From positions 1 to 64,000 of the forward strand of contig CAUEMA010000006.1 of NCBI GenBank assembly GCA_959018755.1: 64,000 nucleotides of DNA, written 5' to 3'. The notes under the pieces are model-generated. The model had not been told where the DNA came from. It saw only the letters and a list, made by a program, of their open reading frames with translations, and did not search any database. The stretch's first letter is position 1. Every line of letters begins with the position of its first letter. This stretch comes from an uncultured Collinsella sp. Its GTDB lineage: Bacteria; Actinomycetota; Coriobacteriia; Coriobacteriales; Coriobacteriaceae. Of the stretch, positions 8,270 through 16,788 are shown one piece after another. Both the position numbers and the translations under genes were made by a program.

Positions 8270-9223
8270 ATGGAACCTAAGCAGTATTACATCGGCATCG
8301 ACGTTGGCGGCACCTCGGTTAAGGAGGGCCTGTTCGACGAGGATGGCAACCTGCTTGCCAAGGCCAGCGTGCCCACGCCTCCCATCGTTGACGCTGCGGG
8401 CTTTGCCGCGGTGACCGAGGCCATCGACCAGGTGGTCGCCAAGGCTCAGATTCCGCGCGCCTTTGTGGCGGGCATCGGCCTGGCCGTTCCGTGCCCCATT
8501 CCTGCTGCGGGCGATGCCAAGGTCAAGGCCAACATTGCCATTAACCTGCCCGAGCTGAGAGTCGCCATTCAGGAGCACTGCCCCGATGCGGTCGTTAAGT
8601 ACGAGAACGATGCCAACGCCGCTGCCATGGGCGAGGCCTGGCTCGGCTCTGCCAAGGGAGTGCAGAACGTGGTGATGGCCACCATCGGTACCGGCGTGGG
8701 CAGCGGCGTTATCGTTAACGGCGACGTGGTGTCGGGCGTTGTGGGCGCCGGCGGCGAGATTGGCCACATGTGCCTGAACCCCGAAGAGGAGCGCGCCTGC
8801 GGCTGCGGCGGACATGGTCACCTGGAGCAGTATTCCAGCGCCACCGGCGTGGTGAGCAACTACCTTGCCGAGTGCAAGAAGGCAGGCGTCGAGCCCATCG
8901 AGCTCACCGGTCCCTCCGATTCCAAGGACGTGTTCCAGGCCTGCCGCGAGGGCGACAAGCTCGCGCTGGCCGCGGCCGATACCATGGCCGACTACCTGGG
9001 CCGTGCCCTGGCGCTTATCGCCAACGTGGTCGACCCTGAGATGTTCCTCATCGGCGGCGGCGCCTCCGCCTCGGCCGATGTCTACCTCGACGCCGTGCGC
9101 GAGCACTTTAAGCAGTACGCGCTTTCTGCCTCGCGCGAGACGCCCATCAAGGTCGCTTCGCTCGGAAACGACGCCGGCATCATCGGTGCCGCCTACGTAG
9201 CCCTGCGCGCCGCCGGTAAATAG
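8270..9223 (+). CDS. ROK-family sugar kinase (glucokinase-like)
   Basis: 317 residues, cytosolic ATP-dependent hexose kinase of the ROK family. The N-terminal phosphate loop is I-G-I-D-V-G-G-T (residues 8-15). The catalytic region has E-N-D-A-N-A-A and the E-I-G-H segment. The ROK zinc motif, normally C-x-C-G-x-x-G-C-x-E, reads C-G-C-G-G-H-G-H-L-E near residue 180: the third Cys is His. The start at 8270 is preferred over an upstream in-frame Met (8243) because homology begins at residue 6 and GAAAGG lies upstream. It probably phosphorylates the free glucose released by the neighbouring GH1 enzyme. Specificity (glucose, mannose or N-acetylglucosamine) is not proven. Confidence 0.88.
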   Translation: MEPKQYYIGIDVGGTSVKEGLFDEDGNLLAKASVPTPPIVDAAGFAAVTEAIDQVVAKAQIPRAFVAGIGLAVPCPIPAAGDAKVKANIAINLPELRVAIQEHCPDAVVKYENDANAAAMGEAWLGSAKGVQNVVMATIGTGVGSGVIVNGDVVSGVVGAGGEIGHMCLNPEEERACGCGGHGHLEQYSSATGVVSNYLAECKKAGVEPIELTGPSDSKDVFQACREGDKLALAAADTMADYLGRALALIANVVDPEMFLIGGGASASADVYLDAVREHFKQYALSASRETPIKVASLGNDAGIIGAAYVALRAAGK

Positions 9224-9389
9224 CTGGTGCAAGGGGGTCAGGTTACTTTGCACCAACATGGTGCAAAAGGGACGGCCTTGGCCCCCATGCCTGCCCCAAA
9301 TTGTGCCGTGCCCCTTCCGTCTGCGAAGGCTCGGCGCCAGCGTGCTACCATAGCTACGTCCAAGTACACATATCAAGTGGAGGATATCT

Positions 9390-10313
9390 ATGGCAAACGT
9401 TCTTGTCTTTGGTCACCAGAACCCCGATAACGACGCCATCATGAGCGCCGTCGTCCTGTCCCAGCTGCTCAATCAGGTTGAGTATGCTGGCAACACCTAC
9501 GAGGCCTGCGCCCTTGGTCAGCTTCCGGCCGAGTCCGCCAAGCTGCTCGCCGACGCCGGCATCGCCGAGCCCCGCGTGATCGAGTCCGTCGAGGCCGGCC
9601 AGCTCGTCGTTCTCACCGACCACAACGAGTCCGCCCAGTCCGTCGCCGGTCTTAAGGACGCCACGGTCTTTGGCGTCGTCGACCATCATCGCATCGGCGA
9701 CTTCGAGACCGCCGGCCCGCTGCACTACATCTGCCTGCCCTGGGGCTCCAGCTGCACCATCGTCACTAAGCTCGCCGACGTGCTCGGCGTTGAGCTTTCC
9801 GACGTCCAGGCCAAGCTGCTGCTCTCGGCCATGATGACCGACACGCTCATGCTCAAGAGCCCCACCACCACCGATGTCGACCGCGCCGTCGCCGCCAAGC
9901 TCGGCGAGCAGGTGGGCGTCGATCCGGTCAAGTTTGGCATGGAGGTCTTCCTTACCCGTCCGTCCGGCTCCTTCACCGCTGCCGAGATGGTCGGCAACGA
10001 CATCAAGATGTTCGAGCCCGCCGGCAAGAAGCTGCTCATCGGCCAGTACGAGACCGTCGACAAGAGCCGTGCGCTCGGCATGATCGACGAGATCCGCGAG
10101 GCCATGCGCGCCTACGCTGCCGAGAAGGATGCCGACGGCATCGTCCTGTGCATCACCGACATCATGGAGGAGGGCTCGCAGGTCCTGCTCGAGGGCGAGA
10201 CCGAGGCCGCTCAGAAGGGCCTGGGCATTGCCGACGAGCACGATGGCGTCTGGATGCCGGGCGTCCTCTCCCGTAAGAAGCAGGTCGCTGCCCCCATCAT
10301 GGCCGCCTGCTAG
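9390..10313 (+). CDS. ppaC: Manganese-dependent inorganic pyrophosphatase (family II)
   Basis: 307 residues. It hydrolyses pyrophosphate in the cytosol. DHH-family signatures are visible: G-H-Q-N-P-D-N-D-A near residues 8-16, the second metal aspartate region, and the D-H-H motif in V-V-D-H-H-R at about residues 95-97, followed by the DHHA2 C-terminal domain with S-R-K-K. Length matches the two-domain form without CBS inserts. AGTGGAGG lies just upstream of the ATG. It stands alone and ends at a strong terminator. Confidence 0.95.
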   Translation: MANVLVFGHQNPDNDAIMSAVVLSQLLNQVEYAGNTYEACALGQLPAESAKLLADAGIAEPRVIESVEAGQLVVLTDHNESAQSVAGLKDATVFGVVDHHRIGDFETAGPLHYICLPWGSSCTIVTKLADVLGVELSDVQAKLLLSAMMTDTLMLKSPTTTDVDRAVAAKLGEQVGVDPVKFGMEVFLTRPSGSFTAAEMVGNDIKMFEPAGKKLLIGQYETVDKSRALGMIDEIREAMRAYAAEKDADGIVLCITDIMEEGSQVLLEGETEAAQKGLGIADEHDGVWMPGVLSRKKQVAAPIMAAC

Positions 10314-10333
10314 GTTTTTTGATCTGACACCGA

Positions 10334-10373
10334 CGACCGGATCGCGGAAGCCCCGCGATCCGGTCGTTTTTTG
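10334..10373 (+). terminator. Terminator of ppaC
   Basis: A perfect 14-bp stem (10334-10347 with 10353-10366), 5-nt loop, then seven T residues. Confidence 0.95.
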
Positions 10374-10580
10374 TGCATGGAGCCACGCCTTTTCTTGGAC
10401 AGGGGCTCCTGTGCCGTTGAGCAAATAATGTTCAACCTGTGGTTCCGCTTTTCGGCCGCGCTCGCGCGCTTGTCGCGCAGGGTAGGCTAGATGCAAGCGT
10501 AATACGTCGGAGTGCGGCGCCGCCATCTGGGCGGGCCGTGCTTTTTTAAGACGGGAGCCTTCCCGTGAAAGGAGCCGCCC
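10374..10580 (+). other. Leader region of nhaA
   Basis: 207 bp with no gene. It contains a small palindrome GTTGA/TCAAC around 10427-10446 and a short ACGGGA/TCCCGT hairpin just before the ribosome site. I could not match it to any known sodium or nhaA-associated RNA motif. Confidence 0.35.
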
Positions 10581-11939
10581 ATGGCAGCACCCGAGCAGCT
10601 GTTTAACGTTCGTGAACGCAAGCGTTTTGAGCGTCACGACATTTGGGAGCGCATCGCCGAGAACGGCACGATTTCCGCCGCCGTCATGGTCTTCGCCGCC
10701 ATCGCCGCCGTTATTTGCGCCAATTCCGATGCCTACGAGGCCATCCATCACTTTTTGGAGACTCCGCTGTATGTGGGCTTGGGGCATTTGACGGCTGGCC
10801 TCACCGTCGAGCTTTTCGTCAACGACTTCCTCATGGCGATTTTCTTTTTGCTCGTGGGCATTGAGCTTAAGTACGAGATGACAGTTGGCGAGCTCAAAAA
10901 CCCGCGCCAGGCCATGCTTCCCATGCTGGCGGCCGTAGGCGGCGTCGTCGTTCCCGCCTGCATCTACCTCATCTTTAACCATGCCGGCGCCCGCAACGGT
11001 TGGGCTATCCCCATGGCCACCGATATTGCCTTTGCGTTGGGCGTGCTGTCGCTTTTGGGTAACCGCGTGCCCAACGGCGTGCGCGTGTTCTTCTCGACGC
11101 TCGCCATCGCCGACGACTTGATCTCTATCGCCGCCATCGCCATCTTCTACGGTCAGAGCCCCAATCCGTTTTGGTTGGGCGCCGCCGCGGTTGTGACGTG
11201 CGCGCTCGTGTGGCTCAACAAGACACAGCACTACCGCCTCGCTCCGTACTCAGTGCTGGGCCTGCTGCTGTGGTTCTGCATGTTCAAGAGCGGCGTGCAT
11301 GCCACGCTCGCCGGTGTCATCCTGGCCTTTACTATTCCGGCCAAGTGCGGCGTTAAGCTCGATAGCCTTACCGATTGGCTGGGCGAATGCCTGCCGTTGC
11401 TCGACGACCGCTACGACGATGAGGCGCACATCCTGGGCCAGCACGACTTTACCGTCTCGACCACCAAGGTCGAGCGCGTCATGCATCGCGTGACCCCGCC
11501 GCTCATCCGCATGGAGCGCCTGATCTCCACGCCGGTCAACTTTGTGATCCTGCCGATCTTTGCGTTTGTCAACGCACAAGTTCGCCTGGTGGGCGTGGAC
11601 ATGAGCACGCTGCTCACCGACCCGGTGACGCTCGGCGTGTACTTTGGCATGCTGCTGGGCAAGCCGATTGGCATCTTTGGCATGACGTTCGCCCTGGTTA
11701 AGCTCAAGGCTTGCCAGTTGCCGCGTAACGTCAACTGGCACATGATTGCCGGTGTGGGCATTCTGGGCGGCATCGGCTTTACCATGTCGATCCTCATCAG
11801 CGGCCTCGCCTTCCCGACGGCCCAGTTCGAGGTCCTGGCTGCCAAGGCCGCTATTCTTGCCGGTTCGGTCACCGCTGCAGTGCTCGGCATGATCTACATG
11901 AGCGTGATCTGCAAACACCCCGCGCCCAAAGACGAGTAA
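10581..11939 (+). CDS. nhaA: Na+/H+ antiporter NhaA
   Basis: 452 residues, about 12 membrane helices. It expels Na+ in exchange for protons. The hallmark T-D-I-A-F-A-L-G-V-L-S-L-L-G segment and the two transport aspartates in L-A-I-A-D-D are present, as is the N-terminal V-G-I-E-L-K-Y-E stretch. A hydrophilic loop around residues 270-300 is longer than in the enteric protein. AAAGGAG lies 8 nt upstream of the ATG. It is a single-gene unit ending at a bidirectional terminator shared with the convergent gene at 12026. Confidence 0.95.
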   Translation: MAAPEQLFNVRERKRFERHDIWERIAENGTISAAVMVFAAIAAVICANSDAYEAIHHFLETPLYVGLGHLTAGLTVELFVNDFLMAIFFLLVGIELKYEMTVGELKNPRQAMLPMLAAVGGVVVPACIYLIFNHAGARNGWAIPMATDIAFALGVLSLLGNRVPNGVRVFFSTLAIADDLISIAAIAIFYGQSPNPFWLGAAAVVTCALVWLNKTQHYRLAPYSVLGLLLWFCMFKSGVHATLAGVILAFTIPAKCGVKLDSLTDWLGECLPLLDDRYDDEAHILGQHDFTVSTTKVERVMHRVTPPLIRMERLISTPVNFVILPIFAFVNAQVRLVGVDMSTLLTDPVTLGVYFGMLLGKPIGIFGMTFALVKLKACQLPRNVNWHMIAGVGILGGIGFTMSILISGLAFPTAQFEVLAAKAAILAGSVTAAVLGMIYMSVICKHPAPKDE

Positions 11940-11956
11940 AAGCACATACAAGTTTG

Positions 11957-11994
11957 AAAACGCCGCCTGTGAACACCATCACAGGCGGCGTTTT
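11957..11994. terminator. Bidirectional terminator between nhaA and 12026-12280
   Basis: A 15-bp stem with A-run and T-run (11957-11971 with 11980-11994). It serves both convergent genes. Confidence 0.9.
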
Positions 11995-12025
11995 AGTCAT
12001 TGGGGACGTTCTTAAACGACTAGGT

Positions 12026-12280
12026 TTATTCCACGGTGCCGTAGACGGCGCCCCAGCCGTGGGCCGCTAGGGCCGAGTTGAGCTGGTCGCACAGGGACTG
12101 GCGATCGTAATAGCCGGGCGGCAAAAGGTTGACGATCTCCATGAGGTCGGGCGCCAGGTCCAAGATCTCGGCCTGCACAATCAGGTCGAGGCGGTCGATG
12201 GTGTGGCGATCGTAAAACAGTCCGTCGACCAGGCGCTGCAGGTCGCCGAATTCCTCGGCCTGGATCGATCCGTATTCCAT
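12026..12280 (-). CDS. Conserved small hypothetical protein
   Basis: 84 residues; function unknown. The start at 12280 is chosen because AAGGAGG is 4 nt upstream; a longer frame begins at 12331. The protein is acidic and predicted helical, with a hydrophobic L-D-L-I-V-Q-A-E-I-L-D-L core, then L-P-P-G-Y-Y-D-R-Q and an aromatic G-W-G-A-V-Y-G C-terminus. The good ribosome site and intact reading frame suggest a real gene. It is convergent with nhaA and divergent from the aminotransferase. Confidence 0.7.
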   Translation of the reverse strand: MEYGSIQAEEFGDLQRLVDGLFYDRHTIDRLDLIVQAEILDLAPDLMEIVNLLPPGYYDRQSLCDQLNSALAAHGWGAVYGTVE

Positions 12281-12430
12281 AGTGCCTCCTTGGGCGCACC
12301 ACAGCATGCGCGCGGCGATGTCGTAATTCATTGCGATGGACTTAATCTATCACGGCTTCATACCGTTGCGGCGGTGGCGGTCTATACTTAGACGAACTGC
12401 AACATACCGCTTCGCGAAAGGTCGCATCCC

Positions 12431-13735
12431 ATGCAGACGATCTACCAGAAGATGGAAACCACCGAACTCGAGGCCGCCATCGAGGCGCTCAAGGCCGAGG
12501 TCGCCGAGGTCAAGGCCAAGGGCCTGGCGCTCGACATGGCCCGCGGCAAGCCGTCGCCCGCCCAGGTGGACATCTCTCGCCCTATGCTCGATATCCTCAA
12601 TGCCGACGCCGATCTGCACGATGGCAACGTCGACTGCTCCAACTACGGCTGCTTCGAGGGCATTCCCTCGGCACGCAAGTTGGCAGGGGAGTTCCTGGGC
12701 TGCCCTGCCGAGCAGACGCTCGTGCTGGGTTCGTCGAGCCTCCTGATCGAGCACGACATCGCCGGCATGTTCTGGCGCTGCGGCTCGTGCGGCAGCGAGC
12801 CCTGGGATGCCTACGAGGCCGCGCATGACGGCAAGAAGGTCAAGTTCCTGTGCCCCGTTCCCGGCTACGATCGCCACTTTGGCATCACCGCCGACTTGGG
12901 TATCGAGAACGTCCCCGTTGCGATGACCGACAACGGCCCCGATATGGACGAGATCGAGCGCCTCGTTGCCGCCGATGATTCCATCAAGGGTATCTGGTGC
13001 GTGCCCAAGTATTCCAACCCCACGGGCATCACCTTTAGCGAGGACACCGTGCGTCGCCTGGTCGAGATGCCCACGGCCGCGCCCGATTTCCGCATCTTCT
13101 GGGACAACGCCTACTGCGTACACGACCTGTACGACGAGACCGACGAGCTCGCCAACATCTTTGACCTCGCCCGCGCGGCGGGCACCGAGGACCGCGTGGT
13201 GGCCTTTGCCTCGACGTCCAAGATCACCTTCCCGGGCGCCGGTATCGGCTTTATCGGTGCGAGCCCCGCGGTCCTCGCCGAGTTCTCCAAGCGCCTGAAG
13301 GCCGGCCTCATCAGCGCCGACAAGCTCAACCAGCTGCGTCACGTGCGCTTCCTTCCCACCATCGAGGCGGTCAAGGAGCACATGAAAAAGCATGCCGAGT
13401 TTTTGCGTCCGCGCTTTGAGGCCGTTGAGCGCAAGCTCACCGAGGGCCTGGGCGGCACGGGCTGCGCCACCTGGACGCATCCCCGCGGCGGCTACTTTGT
13501 AAGCTTCGATGGTCCCGAGGGCTCGGCCCAAAAGGTCGCCGCGCTGTGCGTCGACCTGGGCGTCAAGCTCACGCCGGCCGGTGCTACCTGGCCCTATGGC
13601 AAGGATCCGCGCGATACCAACATCCGCATCGCGCCGAGCTATCCCACGGTCGAGGACCTGGAGGCCGCGCTCGATGTGCTGGTGCTGGCCGTCAAGCTCG
13701 TCGCTGCCGAGCTTGCGCGTGCCGAGCGCGCCTAA
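12431..13735 (+). CDS. Aspartate aminotransferase, MsAspAT-like class I/II fold
   Basis: 434 residues, PLP enzyme. The lysine that binds the cofactor is in A-S-T-S-K-I-T-F-P-G near residue 260; the D-N-A-Y aspartate-tyrosine pair and a late Arg in N-I-R-I-A-P-S match the fold. Features such as M-A-R-G-K-P-S near the N-terminus and P-K-Y-S-N-P-T-G place it in the family of the Corynebacterium aspartate transaminase, not the AspC type. It probably transfers the amino group from aspartate or glutamate. A TATACT -10 box lies at 12383. It is a single gene. Confidence 0.88.
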   Translation: MQTIYQKMETTELEAAIEALKAEVAEVKAKGLALDMARGKPSPAQVDISRPMLDILNADADLHDGNVDCSNYGCFEGIPSARKLAGEFLGCPAEQTLVLGSSSLLIEHDIAGMFWRCGSCGSEPWDAYEAAHDGKKVKFLCPVPGYDRHFGITADLGIENVPVAMTDNGPDMDEIERLVAADDSIKGIWCVPKYSNPTGITFSEDTVRRLVEMPTAAPDFRIFWDNAYCVHDLYDETDELANIFDLARAAGTEDRVVAFASTSKITFPGAGIGFIGASPAVLAEFSKRLKAGLISADKLNQLRHVRFLPTIEAVKEHMKKHAEFLRPRFEAVERKLTEGLGGTGCATWTHPRGGYFVSFDGPEGSAQKVAALCVDLGVKLTPAGATWPYGKDPRDTNIRIAPSYPTVEDLEAALDVLVLAVKLVAAELARAERA

Positions 13736-13786
13736 CGCGCGGCTTCCAGTACTATCCGCACTTTCGATACGTAAAGGAGCGTATAC

Positions 13787-14101
13787 ATGGATTTGGGTAT
13801 TTCCACCAACCCCACGCCGGAGATCTACACCATTAAGGTAACCGGCGAGATCGATATCTCTAACGCCGATAGCCTGCGTAATGCCATCGACCTGGCGCTC
13901 GAGCAGCCCACTGAGGCCGTTGAGCTCGATTTTGCCCAGGTGAGCTACATCGATTCGACGGGCATTGGCGTGCTCGTGGGCGCCGCGCACCACGCGGTCG
14001 ACCACGGCAAGCGCTTTAGCTGCACCAATGTGCAGCCCCCGGTGATGCGCGTGGTCCAGCTGTTGGGTGTCGACCAGGAGATTTCGATCACCGCTGCATA
14101 A
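13787..14101 (+). CDS. STAS-domain anti-sigma factor antagonist
   Basis: 104 residues, one STAS domain of SpoIIAA/RsbV type. The phosphorylatable serine is in Y-I-D-S-T-G-I-G-V-L (about residue 62). Such proteins, when unphosphorylated, release a sigma factor from its kinase/anti-sigma partner. No kinase, phosphatase or sigma gene is nearby, so the partner must be encoded elsewhere. AAAGGAG lies 9 nt before the ATG. Confidence 0.88.
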   Translation: MDLGISTNPTPEIYTIKVTGEIDISNADSLRNAIDLALEQPTEAVELDFAQVSYIDSTGIGVLVGAAHHAVDHGKRFSCTNVQPPVMRVVQLLGVDQEISITAA

Positions 14102-14254
14102 TCTTTGCCCCCAAAAGGGCGTGCCGTTTGGCATATGTTTGTGATGCGCTCGGACGTTTTGGCGTCCGGGCGCTATACTTGACCGAATGAATAGACGAGT
14201 TCCGGCCGAATGGCGCGGTGCGGGCTCGACTCACATCGAGCCTTGGAGGTATGT

Positions 14255-14842
14255 GTGTTTGGTATTGGAGAGGGTGAGCTCGCGATCATCGTGGTCTTCG
14301 GCTTTTTGCTGTTTGGCCCGGATAAGCTCCCGCAGATGGGCCGCACAATCGGCCGTGCCATCCGTCAGTTCCGCGAGACGCAGGAAAAGATGACGGCCGT
14401 TGTTCAGTCCGAGATTATCGATCCGGTAAGCGAGGCCGCGTCGGCCCCGGTCAAGCCCAAGAAGGCTGCCGTCGATGACGATTCCGATGCGGACGAGGGT
14501 GCCGTCGAGACGGCTGCGCCCGCAAAGAAGGAGACTTTTGCCGAGCGTCGTGCCCGCCTTGCCGCCGAGAAGGCTGCGAGCGAGGGTGCCACCGAGGGCG
14601 AAGGCGCTGCTGATGAGGCCGAGAGCGCCGAGTCCGCCAAGGCCGAGCCTGCCGCTGCCGTCGCCGAGCCCGAGCCTGCTGCAGAGCCGGAGCCCGAGCC
14701 CGAGCCGGCAGAGCCCACGACGGCTGACCTCTACGCCCGTCGTCCCCGTAAGCGCAAGGCTGTCGTCGACCAGCTCGCTCGCGAGCTCGAGGCCGAGGAC
14801 GACGCCGCTGCCGCCGACGCCCCGAAGGGAGGCGATGAGTAA
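14255..14842 (+). CDS. tatA: Twin-arginine translocase TatA/TatB-like subunit
   Basis: 195 residues. The GTG at 14255 is chosen because GGAGG is 5 nt upstream and translation then begins V-F-G-I-G-E-G-E-L, exactly as in TatA proteins. A single membrane helix (about residues 8-22) contains the F-G-P hinge (F-G-P-D-K-L-P), followed by an amphipathic helix and a long Ala/Glu/Pro-rich disordered tail of about 120 residues. TatA forms the transport pore for folded proteins; with no second copy here it may also act as TatB. Its stop overlaps the tatC start (TAATG). A TATACT box at 14174 is a likely -10. Confidence 0.9.
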   Translation: MFGIGEGELAIIVVFGFLLFGPDKLPQMGRTIGRAIRQFRETQEKMTAVVQSEIIDPVSEAASAPVKPKKAAVDDDSDADEGAVETAAPAKKETFAERRARLAAEKAASEGATEGEGAADEAESAESAKAEPAAAVAEPEPAAEPEPEPEPAEPTTADLYARRPRKRKAVVDQLARELEAEDDAAAADAPKGGDE

Positions 14843-15633
14843 TGCCTATCGGACCTGCGCGTATGCCGCTCTTCGATCACCTGGGAGAGCTCCGTCGCCG
14901 TCTGACCATCGTGGTCGTGTCGGTGTTTGCCGCCGCTATCGTGCTGTATTTTGCCACGCCCGTGGTGCTCGATATCCTGGAAGACCCCATCCGCTCTTTT
15001 GTGCCGGACGGTAAGTTCTACATCACCACTACGCTCGGCGGCTTTGGTCTGCGCTTTTCGCTGGCCATCAAGATGGCCGTTGTCATGTGCACGCCCATGA
15101 TCATCTGGCAGATCTTGGCGTTTTTCCTGCCGGCGCTTCGCCCCAACGAGCGCAAGTGGGTCGTGCCCACGGTGCTCGCCTCGACGGTGCTGTTCTTCCT
15201 GGGCGCCATTTTCTGCTACTTCATCATCATTCCCGCGGGCTTTGAGTGGCTCATCGGCGAGACCTCGGCCGTCGCTACGGCACTGCCCGATCTGGAGAAC
15301 TACGTCAACATGGAGCTGCTCTTTATGATCGGCTTTGGCGTGGCGTTTGAGCTGCCGCTCATCATCTTCTATCTGTCCGTCTTCCACATCGTGTCCTACG
15401 CTGCTTTCCGCGGTGCCTGGCGTTATGTATACGTTGGCCTGCTCGTGGGTTCGGCTGTGATCACGCCCGACGGCTCGCCCGTTACGCTGGGTCTCATGTA
15501 TGGCGCCCTGCTCTCGCTCTACGAGATTTCGCTCGCCATCGCCCGTGTGGTCATTACCGCGCGCGAGGGCAAGGAGGGCCTGTTTGTGAGTCGTCTGGAC
15601 CTGTTCTCGGACGATGAGGACGACGAGGAGTAA
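14842..15633 (+). CDS. tatC: Twin-arginine translocase subunit TatC
   Basis: 263 residues, six membrane helices. It is the receptor for twin-arginine signal peptides. Typical motifs include D-H-L-G-E-L-R-R-R at residues 12-20 and the F-L-P-A-L-R-P-N-E-R-K loop. The C-terminus is acidic (D-D-E-D-D-E-E). It is translationally coupled to tatA and followed after 6 bp by hypA, suggesting tatAC-hypAB is one transcript. This fits export of folded metalloenzymes. Confidence 0.95.
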   Translation: MPIGPARMPLFDHLGELRRRLTIVVVSVFAAAIVLYFATPVVLDILEDPIRSFVPDGKFYITTTLGGFGLRFSLAIKMAVVMCTPMIIWQILAFFLPALRPNERKWVVPTVLASTVLFFLGAIFCYFIIIPAGFEWLIGETSAVATALPDLENYVNMELLFMIGFGVAFELPLIIFYLSVFHIVSYAAFRGAWRYVYVGLLVGSAVITPDGSPVTLGLMYGALLSLYEISLAIARVVITAREGKEGLFVSRLDLFSDDEDDEE

Positions 15634-15639
15634 ATCGGT

Positions 15640-15996
15640 ATGCACGAGGTTGGCATTGTCAACGGCATACTCGATACAGTGATTCGCGCGGCGCGTGGGG
15701 CGGGGGCCTCGCGCGCCGTTTTGGTAACGCTGCGTATCGGGGATATGACCGAGGTCGTGCGCGAGGCGCTCGACTTTGCCTGGGAGACGTTTCGCGACGA
15801 GGACCCGCTCACGCGCGGCTGCGAGCTTGCCGTGGAGGAGGTCCATCCACAAAGCGAGTGTCTGGACTGCGGCGAGGTCTTCGAGCACGACCGCTTCCAT
15901 TGCCGCTGTCCCCAGTGTGGCGGCGCCAACGTGCGTCTGCTGCACGGCCGCGAACTCGACATCGCAAGTATCGAGATCGAGACCCCCGACGATTAG
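15640..15996 (+). CDS. hypA: Hydrogenase nickel-insertion protein HypA
   Basis: 118 residues. It delivers nickel to [NiFe]-hydrogenase or urease maturation together with HypB. His2 in M-H-E-V is the nickel ligand, and two C-x-x-C zinc pairs are visible (C-L-D-C and C-P-Q-C, with extra Cys in F-H-C-R-C). No hydrogenase structural gene occurs in the window. It sits between tatC and hypB. Confidence 0.92.
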   Translation: MHEVGIVNGILDTVIRAARGAGASRAVLVTLRIGDMTEVVREALDFAWETFRDEDPLTRGCELAVEEVHPQSECLDCGEVFEHDRFHCRCPQCGGANVRLLHGRELDIASIEIETPDD

Positions 15997-16050
15997 CCCG
16001 CCAGCAACCTGGGGACGGGGTATAAATGGTAGAAGTAAGGAGCGCCGAGT

Positions 16051-16734
16051 ATGGCCGAGAAAACGATTGATATCGCGTCGCCGATCCTGTCGCGCAACGA
16101 GCGCCTGGCAGATCAGCTGCGTCAGCGATTTAATGAGACAAACACCTACGTGATCAACGTCTTGTCGAGCCCCGGCTCGGGTAAGACAACAACGATTCTG
16201 GGCACCAACGAGCGCCTGCGCGACAAGGCCGGCTTGCGCTGCGCCGTCATCGAAGGCGATATCGCCTCGGACGTCGACGCCATCACCATGAAGGAAGCCG
16301 GCATGCCTGCCATCCAGATCAACACGGGCGGCCTGTGCCACCTCGAGGGCAACATGATCATGGAAGCCGTTGACGCGTTCGACCAGGCCGTTGGGCTCGA
16401 TAACATCGACGTCATCTTTATCGAAAATGTGGGCAACCTGGTCTGCCCGGTCGACTTTGACCTGGGCGAGAACCTGTCCATCATGATCCTCTCGGTGCCC
16501 GAGGGTGACGACAAACCCATTAAGTACCCGGGCATCTTCCAACACGCCGGCGCACAGTTGCTCAACAAGGTCGACGTGGCCCCGGCTTTCGATTTTGACA
16601 TGGATAGGTATACTAAGACACTCGATGACCTCAATCCGCAGGCGCCGCGGTTTGCCGTGAGCGCGCGCAAGGGCGAGGGCATGGATGCCTGGTGCGATTG
16701 GCTCATCGGGCAGATTGAGCAAGCAAGGGCGTAA
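16051..16734 (+). CDS. hypB: Hydrogenase/urease maturation GTPase HypB
   Basis: 227 residues. It is a metal-binding GTPase that drives nickel insertion. G1 loop S-P-G-S-G-K-T is at about residues 35-41; E-G-D-I-A-S-D, E-N-V-G-N-L-V-C-P and N-K-V-D are the other switch and base-recognition motifs. The N-terminus lacks both the C-x-x-C-G-C site and the His-rich tract of some homologues. AAGGAG lies upstream of the ATG. It pairs with hypA and precedes topA by 54 bp. Confidence 0.93.
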   Translation: MAEKTIDIASPILSRNERLADQLRQRFNETNTYVINVLSSPGSGKTTTILGTNERLRDKAGLRCAVIEGDIASDVDAITMKEAGMPAIQINTGGLCHLEGNMIMEAVDAFDQAVGLDNIDVIFIENVGNLVCPVDFDLGENLSIMILSVPEGDDKPIKYPGIFQHAGAQLLNKVDVAPAFDFDMDRYTKTLDDLNPQAPRFAVSARKGEGMDAWCDWLIGQIEQARA

Positions 16735-16788
16735 ATCGGCCGCCATACAGGTGGGCGTAGCCGCAGAGACACAAGATAGGAGCCTCTT

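Noticed and set aside
10374..10580. Sodium riboswitch before nhaA
   Set aside because: No conserved motif or convincing alternative stems could be identified by eye.
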